Source: Symsagittifera roscoffensis (taxonomy: Eukaryota; Xenacoelomorpha; Acoela; Convolutidae). From it: 64,000 bases of DNA. Below, piece after piece: positions 44,989-55,665 of this stretch; the stretch's first letter is position 1; each line of letters opens with the position of its first letter. The notes beneath the pieces were generated by a model. That model saw nothing but the letters and a program-made list of their open reading frames with translations. It was not told the origin of the DNA and did not search any database. The stretch is from contig NC_087069.1 of assembly GCF_963678635.1 (NCBI RefSeq), positions 31,831,710-31,895,709 on the forward strand, written 5' to 3'. Both the position numbers and the translations under genes were made by a program.

Positions 44989-45198
44989 TGGCTAACTTCA
45001 ATGTATGCTAAAGAGTTCATTATAAATTGCTTTTATGTACATGTAATATGTTTCACGTTTTCTTGCATCTTAATTCCCGCCACTTTTTACGTGATTCTTT
45101 CCTGCTAAAATCAATCATAATTCTTTCTACATTATCCAATTCAAGACGTATTCTAAACTCTCGGTTTTGAATATAAATCATAAGTTCAACACAGAACA
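44989..45198 (+). repeat. BEL 3' LTR-like copy
   Basis: Second copy of the LTR. Five bases, AGACG, precede both copies (38480 and 44984). No clear polypurine tract lies before it, only AAGGTGGG at 44965. Confidence 0.7.
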
Positions 45199-45573
45199 TT
45201 TGGTGACCCCGACGTGATATCATTCACATAATCCTTTTAAGATGTCAACTCCCAGCACGGAAGACAATCAAGCTACCCTAGCAAGGGAAAGAAATACTCG
45301 TGGAGCACATCGTGGTGTTGTCACTAAGTACATCAACGACGCCAATGCAATCATGGCAAATCCTACTGACCAAGTATCGAAGCAAGATTTTGAGGCACTC
45401 AAAGTTGTTCTGATGCACTTGGACAGGAAGCTCATCACACTCAATTCCATCAACAAGACGATTGAAGCTATCACTCCAGATTCTTCACTAGTAAATGAAA
45501 TAGAAGAAACTGAAGAGAAAACAGCAAACTGGCAAACAGCAATCTATTAAATATCAAGTTTCATCGGTGAAGT
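45199..45573 (+). pseudogene. Second partial BEL leader and gag
   Basis: Repeats 38694-39068 (primer-binding site and gag N-terminus) almost exactly. A CAA-to-TAA change ends the frame at 45550 and the similarity stops at GGTGAAGT (45573). Confidence 0.85.
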
Positions 45574-45785
45574 GGTTCTGGGTAAAAAGCTTAGTTGAGT
45601 GTCAGTTCCAAGTGAATCTTTGTATAGTGTAGCCCTGAGCGGGTCCCCACACCAAAATGACTGGACTATTCGTTGGTAATCTTGGTCTGACGGGTCGGCG
45701 TGGATCTGGACTTCCTGGATCTGGATGTCCAAAGAAGCACCACGCAGTGATACCTCAAGAACCATGATCCAGAAGAACCATGATC
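45574..45785. other. Unassigned spacer between BEL and PLE-B
   Basis: Contains short direct repeats (GGATCTGG, GAACCATGATCCA). No gene recognised. Confidence 0.5.
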
Positions 45786-45960
45786 CATCCGAGCGGTTAC
45801 GGGAAAATGGAACGACTGAAATCCAATTGAACTCTATTACATAGAGGGGAATTTTACAGCTACGCAAAGCGAGTATTAACAGATCCTATCCATCACCAAC
45901 AGCCAAGTGATGAACATGGTTATGTCTCTACCAGTAGGATTTCACATATTCAGAGGAAAT

Positions 45961-46330
45961 CTGAGCCCTCTCGAAAAGTGTTTGACTCGTTTCCCGGCTT
46001 TGAAGCTTCAAGCCTGTAAGCGTTGATGTTGAGAAAACGTTCTCTCCCAGACGCATCTGCAAAATTTTCCTGAAAAATTGACTATCAACGTGCAATCACG
46101 GTCCAAATGTCTTTCTGAGAAAGAATCGTTCTTCATTTAGTCAGTGGAAGTCTGAGCCCTCTCGAAATGTGTTTGACTCGTTACCCGGCTTCCAAATTTC
46201 AAGCCTGTAAGCGTTGATGTTGAGAAAACGTTCTCTCCCAGACGCATCTGCAAAATTTTCCTGAAAAATTGACTTTCAACGTGCAATCACGGTCCAAATG
46301 TCTTTCTGTTCTTTTATTAGAAAAAAATGC
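45961..46330. repeat. 191-bp direct repeat in PLE-B 3' region
   Basis: CTGAGCCCTCTCGAAA to CAAATGTCTTTCTGA occurs at 45961 and again at 46152, nearly identical. The plus-strand PLE-B copy at 17.03-17.2 kb has only one. Confidence 0.85.
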
Positions 46331-46600
46331 TTATTAATTTTTTTGTTATTCAGTGCTTTGCTAAATGAGGCTTGCTAAATCACATGACAACTACATGTTA
46401 TCGTCAACTAAATTATCATGTAATTATCATGTGGTTTTGTCATGTGTCATGAACCAATCATGTGACTTCGTTTAGCTCTTGATAAATAAGGAGAACTTTT
46501 AGGGCACAATAACATTCCCATTAAACGGACTTGAAATTTTGATATGTTTTAGACCTCGGTTACTATGATACTTTCAAGAGGAAAAATTGTTAAAAAGTGA

Positions 46601-46635
46601 ATTCGAACGTTTTCGGAACTATGTTCATCGTCAGG
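46601..46635 (-). ncRNA. Hammerhead-ribozyme-like motif, PLE-B copy 2
   Basis: Minus strand: CCTGACGA at the start (46635 downward), a GAAC-ATA-GTTC helix II, then CGAAAACG (GAAA at 46611-46614) and GTTCG. Core elements CUGANGA and GAAA are both present and correctly ordered; the first helix II pair is a mismatch. Confidence 0.5.
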
Positions 46636-46904
46636 TTTTTAAATTTGACTTAGAATTATTTACTGACGTTTAAACATCATAAGAGACCGTTAAGTGGTTC
46701 TAAACAAAGAATAAAATCTTTCCACCAACCAAGTTTCAGCATTATTACACAAGAATTTCGTAATTTTTACTTTTCCATTATTTTCTCATATTTTTAACCT
46801 TTCTAGCGTTTCCTTACAATAATTTTTCAATTTTACAAACTTTTCGATTGACAAGTTTGATATTCCAAGCCAAAAAAACTGTTTGGATTTAAATCTAAGT
46901 GTTA

Positions 46905-47290
46905 GCTACCTACTCCTGAACTCATCCCGCGTGTTGATCCCTTGACTCCATTTCCTAATATGCAGCGCGTCCAATGTTAGGATTTTCATTGCTTTGTTTG
47001 AATGATCTATTATCTCCCATCTCAACTGTGCTGTGGTCATTTCCTACCCACAATGACGTATATGAAAGCCTACAGGCGAGTCCTCTTTCTTGTGTTCCTC
47101 AATCTTTGTCTCCAATTATCAAACAGTTTGTCCAACATAGGTGGAATTACATCCACAACAAGGCAATTTGTAGACCACATTGGATTTCAGATCACGGGAG
47201 AATGACGACTTAAGAGAAGAAAGAGCGGTTTTCAAATTCTAGGTCGTAAACCAATTTGTGCGTTGCTGATGATGCGCACCCTGTTTGCAA
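46905..47290 (-). pseudogene. PLE-B GIY-YIG endonuclease, copy 2
   Basis: Minus strand repeats 16065-16465: the terminal TRDEFR segment near 46.92 kb, the core with a double Cys and the CNSTYVGQT-like block near 47.13-47.16 kb, broken by a one-base shift. Unlike copy 1 it lies directly after the RT, showing the undisturbed order. Confidence 0.75.
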
Positions 47291-48960
47291 AGAATTGATT
47301 TACTCGATAATGAAGCATGAGCATTGGGGTTTCTCGTTCCGCTTGTCATTTGTTGCCCGAGTGTCTGTCTTAGTTGGTATTAATTTTGCTCCAAAAGTTT
47401 TGCTTAGTGTTTCCGACTCAACTTTGGAAAACCACTCCTCTGTGTACTGAATTTCCTTCCATTGATGTCTATTGATCACCATTGGTTCATGATAAAATTA
47501 CCATATAGGTGTGCTCCTAAAAATTTAGTGCACCGTACCCTCTATTATAATTCTCTTCTACGCCAGTGGTGCGCAACTTCTGAAGATTAGAGGCCTTCCA
47601 ATATCCGTTGTTCTACAATTATAAATATCGAAAAAAGTAACCATTCCCGTTTGGTGTTTTAAGTGTGAATTGTAAGTAAGAAGCAATTTGTTGACAGCTT
47701 GCAATATGACGTTGGGGTCAACTTTAACAGTCTGTATAATCGTCTACATATCGCAGCTCACATTCACGCCTTCCATTGCACAATTTGCAGAATCAATTTT
47801 TTCTGGTATGCTTTTGTAATCTTCATCCAAAATGCTACCACAATTTTTATGGTACCAATTCAAACAACCCTCACATTCCACTGCCTTGGTTCTGAAATTC
47901 ACCTTTCTATAGCTTTTAGGGCACTTTTCGTTCATGTTCTCTAAGATATCAATCTTTTGACGGATGTCCATAGCCAGAGTTTTGTCAGTCTTTCAACCAA
48001 ATGTTTGCCAGAATGACAGCCAGGGATGCACCTAAGGCCAATCCATCCTTCCGTACATATCTTGTGTCGTTGCACTTAAGCTGAACATTACAAACAACCA
48101 TGTCCAAAAGTCGTTTTATTCTACTTTGCGGACAAGTCAGGTGGCTCATTCATTCTGGCTGTACAATTTCTCAAACAAGATGTCAATGGCATCTTTTTCA
48201 TTAAAAACATCGAGGAGATTACAGGAGATTACATAAAAAGTTACAGGTCGTAATGGTGTAACTTTTTATGTAAATAAGCCAATTCATAATGTCGTGCAGG
48301 TTGACCACCAGTTGACCTCAACCTCGCATGTAAGCTAACTGTAACCTCATCCTTTTTGTTGATGGCCAGTAGTTCTTTGTTCAATTTTTTTTTCAAATTT
48401 TTGAACATTGAGTTTTTGAAATTATCATGCCTCTCAGATTGTGCTGATTCTTTCAATTGGGCCAGTTTTTCTTATGAGTGTTTTTTTTTATGACGCAAAA
48501 CCGAATTTCCTGATCAAAATGTACTGCCACTAGTTTGTTGTTTTTGCGATATTTCCTGGCTTTTTCAAGTCCCATATCACACGGAGTCTCATGTTTTTTC
48601 TTTGTGTACTACTTAGCAGCCGCTTCACTTTCACATTACTTTTCACCAAGCACGTCATGCTTCTTCAGTTCTGAAAAAAAAATGTATGTCTGCTAAAACG
48701 ATGTTTATGCCACTTAGACAGTAACTCATCAGCCCATCCCGGCATTTTATTTCATCTAGTACTTTTACTGCTCTGTGTATCTTTCCTAGGTGTCTGTATT
48801 GTTTATCAGCTAACTTCTCAATTTTTTAAAAATGCTAACGCGTTTTCCTTTGCTTGATCCAGATCATAATTAATGAGCGATGGCCATGATCTCTCATCAG
48901 TTGTTCTCCTAACTATGTCCCTTACCTTGCCCAAGTCCTCCACTGCCCTACCGCTATCCT
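47291..48960 (-). pseudogene. PLE-B reverse transcriptase, copy 2
   Basis: Encodes, from the right, LKESAQSERHDNFKNSMFKN, a damaged A-motif region, the ALGASLAVILANIWLK block near 48.0 kb, and MDIRQKIDILENMNEKCPKS with VECEGCLNWYHKNCGSILDE (PHD-like finger, second Cys lost to Ser). The motif RYVDD is intact at about 47.75 kb, followed by a frameshift. The C-terminal part reads INRHQWKEIQYTEEWFSKVE and RATNDKRNEKPQCSC. No satellite is present here. Confidence 0.8.
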
Positions 48961-49400
48961 GTTGCGCCCTACCCATCTCTGTTATAAGTAGTTAGGTACC
49001 TATTCTTAGGTACCTAAACCGCAAAAACAAAAGTTCAAGTCTCATATCGGTATCTAGGCATTTTCTCAGAACCTTACGACGATATTGGCTATTGTTAAAT
49101 TTATTCAAATACTTTGTATATTTAAATACGTTTTCGCTAACAGTTTTGTTCTGAGAACAAATTCAGGAACGCCGGTCAGTGCCTTATGTTCCTTCTACTG
49201 CTGGCCACTAGAAACAAAAACTCACAAGGCGCTAACAGCGAAAACACCAAAATGCATTTAAACTCACTGTTCAGGCTTGTCGTACTTCTGCTGTCTAAGC
49301 GCAGGTACGCAATCGCCTGCGCCGGGTCTGCGAAGATCTTCACTTGTTGCTTTGGAAATCAGCTCGGACAAACGCTCCCACTTCCACTAAGGTTACTTTT
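48961..49400 (-). other. PLE-B 5' region, copy 2
   Basis: Counterpart of 6.5-7.0 kb. On the minus strand LSELISKATSEDLRRPGAGD stays in frame up to DKPEQ. The PLE-B boundary with family A is near 49400. Confidence 0.6.
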
Positions 49401-49735
49401 GTTTTAGAGCCACACATCCACAGAACAAATTAGAAGCGACCAGGCGGTTTGACGATCGTCCAATGAGCTGTTGGTAGGCATTTTCTGTGAGAATAAAAGG
49501 TATTTGACTCCCTTGCCCCTAGTAGAATACGCTCCGGCTCGGTGTGTAACACCGGAAGGGCTGCAGTTGAGGCGGAATATCGGAAATCTGACAAATACAG
49601 AGGTTTAATTAATGATAGGTTCATTTTTGAATCATTAGTTTTTGAAGCTCAGGATGCCGCTGGCCCTATCACTGAGATTTTTTACAATAAGCTTTGTAAA
49701 AACCCGGGAATGCGAGACAAGACTTGACGATTTGA
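49401..49735 (+). pseudogene. Family A C-terminal fragment
   Basis: Encodes CNTGRAAVEAEYRKSDKYRG, FESLVFEAQDAAGPITEIFY and NKLCKN, matching the C-terminal end of the 34.0-34.3-kb copy. A GGGAATGCGAGACAAGAC 3' tail follows, shared with 55.2 kb. Confidence 0.7.
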
Positions 49736-49804
49736 GACTGAGACTGAGACTTCTTTTCTCGAGACCTCGTAACCTCTGACTAATTCGAGACTTTCAATCG
49801 AGAC

Positions 49805-50110
49805 TTTTTTTTGAAAGATGGACGTCCGCTGACCAGAAACGATATCAATGAGTGTAACTGTATCTGTCTGGAAAATCATTTTAATTAGGAGTGTTTCATT
49901 TTTGCGGTTTTTTTGGGGGAGGAAAGACACTTCTTTATATGGCTAAATTCAATTATACGTTCGGCTTAGAAACCGATGATACAGAATTGTGCACGGTGGT
50001 TGACTGTGGTTCAGATGTTCAAATGGCTTCCAGACTGGCGAATGGTGTACATTTCCGTACTTTTGCCACATCATTAACTTTATTGCCAAGAGTTTACTGT
50101 TAAATGAAGA
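49805..50110 (+). mobile_element. hAT-like transposase remnant, tandem copy 1
   Basis: Includes ATGGCTAAATTCAATTATAC, GTGGTTGACTGTGGTTC (a VxDxGS-like motif) and the TTTTGCCACATCAT block. It is followed directly by a second copy. Confidence 0.45.
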
Positions 50111-50155
50111 CTCTATGTAATGACGGAAAACAATGTTCACAGAAACGATGTTCAC

Positions 50156-50620
50156 AGAAACGATATCTGTGAGTGTAACTGTATCTGTCTGGAAAATCAT
50201 TTTAATTAGGAGTGTTTCCTTGTTGCGGTTTTTTTGGGAGAGGAAAGACACTTCTTTATATGGCTAAATTCAATTATACGTTCGGCTTAGAACCCGATAA
50301 TACAGAATTGTGCACGGTGGTTGACTGTGGTTCAGATGTTCAAATGGCTTCCAGACTGGCGAATGGTGTACATTTCCGTACTTTTGCCACATCATTATTT
50401 TATTGCCAAGAGGTTACTGTTAAATGAAGTTTCTATGTATAGACGGAAAACAATGTTCACCAATTTCAACCTCAAACTGAAGTCACAACGGAATATGTGA
50501 CCTTGATAGATGACATGAGTGAATGTCTCAGTTGTCAAGGAAGGATCTGGAAATTGCCGTCAGGTTCAGGGCTCAATAGTCCTCAGGAGATATTCTAAGA
50601 CGGAAAAAAGAACCAAAGCT
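50156..50620 (+). mobile_element. hAT-like transposase remnant, tandem copy 2
   Basis: Repeats 49842-50110 with few differences at an offset of about 309 bp, and extends into the TTGTCAAGGAAGGATC and GCCGTCAGGTTCAGG region also seen at 34.8 kb. Confidence 0.45.
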
Positions 50621-50754
50621 CTTCCTCGACTAAGTATTCGATCAAAAATGTTTCAATGTTATAAGTTAAACTTATAAAGGGTCATCCTTATACTAATTGT
50701 TGCGATAAACCTATTAAATAGTTTCATGTGATATATTACCCCCATAATGGTACG

Positions 50755-51145
50755 CTTGTAAGAAGAAGACCCGGAATGGGATTTTAGAGACAAGCTCGTC
50801 AAGCTGCAGTACTCGCCCGCCGCAACCTCTACCCGTACAAAACCAGGTTGAAATCTTTTTGATTTCTTTTTTAATTGTTCTAAAAATCCATTTTTCTACA
50901 ATTCATTTTACAACCTAATCTTTCTCTAGTTTTGCCTCCTTGTACCCTGATTAGTGAAAGCCCGTGCCGAAGTAGAGGCCAAAGTGGCTACCCAACTGAA
51001 TTAGAAAATTAGTAAAAGGAACACCAACAACTAAATACTGCAGCCCCAAAGATGTCGGAGCCACGGTTCGAGCGTACAGAGGTGCAAAGCTAGCCGACTT
51101 TGCCGCTACTGTCTCGCCCTACCTCTCCCAGAAACTGTTAAAATA
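50755..51145 (+). other. GC-richer, coding-like block of unknown origin
   Basis: Short frames with protein-like composition lie in this locally GC-rich stretch: DPEWDFRDKLVKLQYSPAAT near 50.77-50.84 kb, VKARAEVEAKVATQLN near 50.96-51.0 kb, and DVGATVRAYRGAKLADFAAT near 51.05-51.11 kb. A GTTGAA...TTTCTCTAG segment (about 84 bp) could be an intron. I do not recognise a family. It may be a decayed host gene. Confidence 0.3.
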
Positions 51146-51640
51146 GTAGCAGGCTTTAATGATAACTCATCTACGTTTTCAGAATTTGCATAAGATTGAA
51201 GATTTTAAATAAATTCATAAGCTTAACCCAAATGTGCTTATTATCCCAGAAAGCATCCTCTCTGCAAATAATCACTTTATAAACAGAAAACTTGACGCTC
51301 TAAATACAACTTTTTGCCTTATAAATACGTTTTACCAGTCAAGAATCCGAATTGTTACCACCAATCTAAACGTTAATTTTAGTGCTACTGTGTTTTGTAA
51401 AAATGGTATTCACTTTTTCTTCTATGCTAAAAAAGTTTCAGTTTATTGCTCGCTCAGCTAACTTGTATATATTCAGCATAAAATTACCCTCCTTGCTATA
51501 TTTATCATCCTCAAACTTATGGCCAAAATAAACGTACTACCCAACGCAACACAATCTAATCCATCGCCCTCAGCAGTCACTACAGTCCAATCCGACCCCT
51601 GGAAATTTATCGACCAAGAACTTGAAAATAAATTAAACGA
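51146..51640 (+). other. Unassigned AT-rich sequence
   Basis: A 75-codon open frame (51234-51461) shows no recognisable motif and is probably chance. No other feature seen. Confidence 0.4.
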
Positions 51641-51651
51641 CAAATATAAAA

Positions 51652-54375
51652 ATGTTGTTCTCCGGAAACCGCGTTTCATACATAGTTTCTAAGAAAGACC
51701 AAGCCTGGTTTCCAATTCATATAATTACTGAACCAGCAGCTGTTGTGATTAGTATAAGAAACACCAATTCCAAAGTCGCATTGAAAGCAGCAATGTTTCT
51801 CCCACATCTGCAGCTCCACAAAACTAAATCAGAAACAAACAAATCAAGTTCCAAATCTTCGAGCCACTACAAGAATTTATGGATGCAAGTCCTACAAGAC
51901 GATGAACTTTTCACTGGAGCAAATGCTCTCCGAATTAGACATTCAAAAGAGAAGAAGTGCGAAGTAAACGAGCAAGTTAGGCAATTCGATAAACTAATTA
52001 GTACAAGCAAAATATCTGCCGCCATTGGTTGCCTTTCAGATGAGAGAACAAAAAGAATACTCTCCTAAGCGAAATCAATCAGCGAAAAACAGTCCTTAGT
52101 ATCCTGAAAAAAAAATACCGCCCCAGCCAAAACAGCGAACAAAATTCATATAACTGAAGTAAATGAAAACACAATGCCATACCGCTCCTCTTTTTTCGGA
52201 CAAGTAAACGCCAGGACAGTTCAAAAATCAACCCTAAAAACGCACGGAAGCCACAGTACCTCAGATCTAGATGCGTGCGAGTGGACAAGCATAATAGCTC
52301 ACTTCAACTAGACATCTGTTAAGCTTCGCGAAACAATTGCAAAGCTATCTTATACAATAGCAAGTAAAATTCTCCCAAAGAAAACCTAACGGCGTACAAC
52401 TCGTGTCGTCTGATACTTCTGGACAAAAATCCAGGGGTAAGGCCCATGGGTAAAAGAGAGGTTTTGAGACGAATAATTGGCAAAACACTCACCAAATGTA
52501 AAAAATAAGACCTTAAAAATCTCGGTGAGAAACTCCAACTCTGCTTATTCCAGAAGTGTGGAATCGAATATGCTATCCACAGCTCGTGGAACGAGTTTGA
52601 GAAACCTGAAACGGACGCCCTACTACTTATTAATGCAGGAAACGTCTCCAACTCGCTCGATAGAGAACTTGCTCTAAAAAGATAGAAATCCTTCGTCTGT
52701 TTCTACAACATGAGCTTTTAAACTCATATAAAGATCCATCAATTTTATATGTCAATAACACGGTTTTGACATCTACTGAAGCCACTGATCCCCTCGCAAT
52801 GGCTACGTAAGGAATGGGGATAACCCCCCTGATCGAACTCCTGCAAAAAACAATTGTCACCCAAAAACGGTACACAGATGACGTAAGCTTTGCAGGTGAT
52901 ATCTAAGAGTCCTCGCGCAATAATGGACAAAGTGGATGTGCACAGAAAGGCTTTCGGATACAATGTGAAGCCTACCAAGAGCCAACTCATAGTAAAGAAA
53001 AAGATATTCGAAGGCACAAATATTACAATGGTAGACGGTTTTAGAGTCCTTGGATCGGTTATAGGAACACCATGAGAACGCAGATGACATGAAAAGATAC
53101 ATGAAAAGCGTGATAGAACGCCATGATACATGAAAAGCGAAATTGAGAAGACAATTAACCTAAATGAAAAGCTTTCCAAAATAGCTACAAAATCACCAAA
53201 AAATGCCTACTCCTGCTACACAAAGAGAGTTCAATATAAAAAAACTTTCTAACTAGAACAACTCCGGAAACATATAAGAAAATGGATGAAATTGAGAAAA
53301 ACGTAAGACTGCAGCTACTTCCTAGTATGACTGGTAAAAACCATATAACCTATGACGATCGCAGCTTTTTTGCACTAGCACCAAGATTGGGAGGATTAGA
53401 CCTCCTCAGTAACACGGAATTTCCCACAAATTATGAGTATTCACGAACTATTTGTGATCCGTTAGATAACAGTGATCCAGAAACAACGGAAACGAAACAA
53501 ATTCTAATAACAAGAAATATCAAAACTGAGAGACAGAACATCACACTCTCAAAAAAGTTAATGTTATGGAAAATTGCTCATCAGAAATAAAGCTGACAAT
53601 AAATCTAGCATCATAGAAAGAAGCATCGAATTGTCTAAGCGTGCTGCCCTTAAGAAATTACAACTTTTCCATAAAGAAACCAGAGTTTAAAGATGGTTTA
53701 CATCTGAGATATGGATGAGAATCATCCAACACTCCATATACATGCCCATTTGGACAACCGCTCACACTGACACGCTCTCTACACTGTCCCAAAGCGGGAT
53801 ACACTCACGTAAGACATAATGAAATTCGCGATACCTTTGCGACACAGCTGGACAAAGTATGCAATGATGTTGAAATAGAACCGATACTTCAATCGTTGGA
53901 AGGCATAACCTTTCACAACAAAACAACAACTACTGAAGATGACGCTCGACTTGATATCAAGGCAAATGGACGCTGGGAAGGCCGATTTTTTCGAACACTT
54001 TTCGGCGTAAAATTTTCAACCCCATGCTAAATCCTGCGCTAAAACTATATATGACGCCTACAAGTGTCTTGAGTGTCAAAACAATAAAATAAAACAAAGC
54101 ATTTTGGATGTGGAAGGCAGCAGCTCTGTTCCGCTAATTTTGCTTGTAAATGAGGAGCAGCACCAGGCTCTACAAAAACCGTCTAGAAACTAGCAGACAA
54201 GCTAAGCGAAAAACGGAACGAATCACACTCGGACAAAAAAAACTTTATCAGAACAAAAGTATGTTTTGCACTTCTGAGGAGTGCTATCCTCTGCCTGAGG
54301 GTTGCAAAAAACTTAAAATCAAATCCAACATAAACAATTCTATTTGTGCTATAATAGAGGAGGGTAGATTTTAAT
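51652..54375 (+). pseudogene. Family F RLE-like LINE, decayed
   Basis: The N-terminal frame (51652-52066) ends with EQVRQFDKLISTSKISAAIG, the pre-RT domain. RT traces include RPMGKREVLRRIIGKTLTKC (near 52440-52500), KCGIEYAIHSSWNEFEKPET, motif A as LINAGNVSNSLDREL (the usual Asp is Asn), and RYTDDVSFAGD (near 52870). The thumb is at 53282-53590 (LLPSMTGKNHITYDDRSFFA, LAPRLGGLDLLSN). The C-terminus has HNEIRDTFATQLDKVCNDVE, DARLDIKANGRWEGRFF (PD-(D/E)xK-like) and a final YPLPEGCKKLKIKSNINNSI. Many stops and shifts. The family resembles RT proteins of invertebrates with a C-terminal nuclease-like domain. Confidence 0.75.
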
Positions 54376-54414
54376 TGACAATTCTCTGGATGAATTAAGA
54401 CTGACTTGATTTAT

Positions 54415-54999
54415 TCACAAAAATTTGCCGATGGTTTTAAATATCGTTAGTACGGCCTCATCCAACCTGTGCCCGTACCGTCGCATAATGAAAGGGTTCG
54501 TTTTAAATGACTTTTTTGAAAATTTATCAAACAATATGCAAAGGAGATCTCTTTTTTTCCTCTTAATAGTAAAGTTTTTCACCAAATCAATGCTAGTTTG
54601 GTACTGCGCATTTAAGGAGCTGTGTACCGAGTGGCAAGTAACCTTATCAAATCCTATCTTTACGTAATAACTTTGCAATTTCTCCAAAACTTTAACCTTC
54701 ACGTTGAAACTATTGTCCTCATAAACTAACCTGGCTACACTTTTCGGCCTTTTTCCCACATCATCTACCTCTGAAAATTTTGCAAATCTGACGAAAACAT
54801 TGTTAGTCGGACTTTTCGTATTTACACAGGCATCGTGATGCTTGTGCAAGCCAGAATTGTTTGAACCTTTGTATTTAATTTCAGCTTTGCACTTTAAGCA
54901 GCGCTTGTAATCCGAAGGATGGCCATTTATAAAACATAACTGATACAGCTTATGAATTGATTTGTTTCTAGTTTCAGGTAACTTTGCAAAAGTAATCAT
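54415..54999 (-). pseudogene. BED-finger transposase N-terminal fragment (hAT-like)
   Basis: A 194-codon frame encodes CLKCKAEIKYKGSNNSGLHK with HHDAC: Cys-x2-Cys and a His pair in BED-type spacing, a DNA-binding finger of hAT transposases. VARLVYEDNSFNVKVKVLEK follows, the segment that usually precedes the catalytic core. The RNase H-like core is absent, so this is a truncated transposase or a domesticated fragment. Confidence 0.6.
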
Positions 55000-55244
55000 A
55001 GCGGCTGTGCTAATTGCGGTATTGCGGGAATTTTTTCTTTATCGACATCCAAAAAAAATTTGAAAAAGGCGCAATTTTTTTATACCAATTCAAATCCTCC
55101 AAACAAAAAATTTCAAGAAACGAATTCGAAATTTTGATTGAAAGTCTGCAATTTGTCATAGGTTTCGTGGTCTCCAGAAAACAAGTCTCGGTCTTTTTCT
55201 CAAATCGTCAAGTCTTGTCTCGCATTCCCGGTTTTTTTTAAAGC

Positions 55245-55665
55245 TTACTTTAAAAAAATATCAGAGACAGGGCCGGCGTCATCCTGAGCTTAAAAAACTA
55301 TTGATTCAAAAATGTACCCATCATTAATTTAATCTCTATATTTGTTAGATTTTTGATCTTCAGCCTCGTCCGCAGCCAATCCGGGTTTGCAAACCGAACC
55401 GGCGCGTATTCTATTAATGCAAGGTAGTCAAATACCTTAACATCTCACAGAAGCTGCCTACCAACAGCCCATGAGACGAGCGTCAATTCGTCTGATCGCT
55501 TCTTATCTGTCCTGTGGAGGTGTCGTGGTTCTAAAACAAAAGTAATGTGAGTGGAAGTGAGACTGTTTTTATAAGGGCATTCAAGTTTGAATGCCTAGAG
55601 AATCTCCCTAAACTTTAGGCCGAGCCATCAATCTTCGGTTAAATCTTTTCCGCTGTCTTATTTTT
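55245..55665 (-). pseudogene. Family A C-terminal fragment (duplicate 1)
   Basis: Minus strand matches 49.4-49.7 kb and 33.9-34.2 kb: the LNALNKQI-like segment at GGCATTCAAGTTTGAATGCC, the PDG-region and the terminal GPxxEIF segment. It is joined to the BED-finger piece. Confidence 0.65.

Larger units (their letters stand above)
38485..45198 (+). mobile_element. BEL/Pao LTR retrotransposon enclosing an antisense JmjC gene
   Basis: The element has a 5' LTR-like repeat, a primer-binding site, gag, protease, RT, RNase H and integrase in BEL order, then an antisense JmjC gene, then a second LTR-like copy. Both LTR copies start TGGCTAAC and end AACA and are about 209-210 bp long. The element interrupts family G ORF1 on its left. 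The pol is inactivated by several nonsense changes and two frameshifts, although the two LTR-gag blocks differ at only about four positions over 590 bp. The right border is uncertain because gag follows the second LTR copy. Confidence 0.75.
45786..46904 (-). other. PLE-B 3' region, copy 2
   Basis: Inverted match to 16466-17376, with the same outer end CCGAGCGGTTAC. It includes a duplicated 191-bp segment and a hammerhead-like motif; no gene. Confidence 0.75.

Noticed and set aside
44808-45011. 67-codon plus-strand frame near the 3' LTR as a BEL env
   Set aside because: Overlaps the antisense JmjC region, is short, and has no signal peptide or envelope-like features.
47699-47944. 81-codon plus-strand frame
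   Set aside because: Antisense to the PLE-B PHD-like finger and RT; a shadow.
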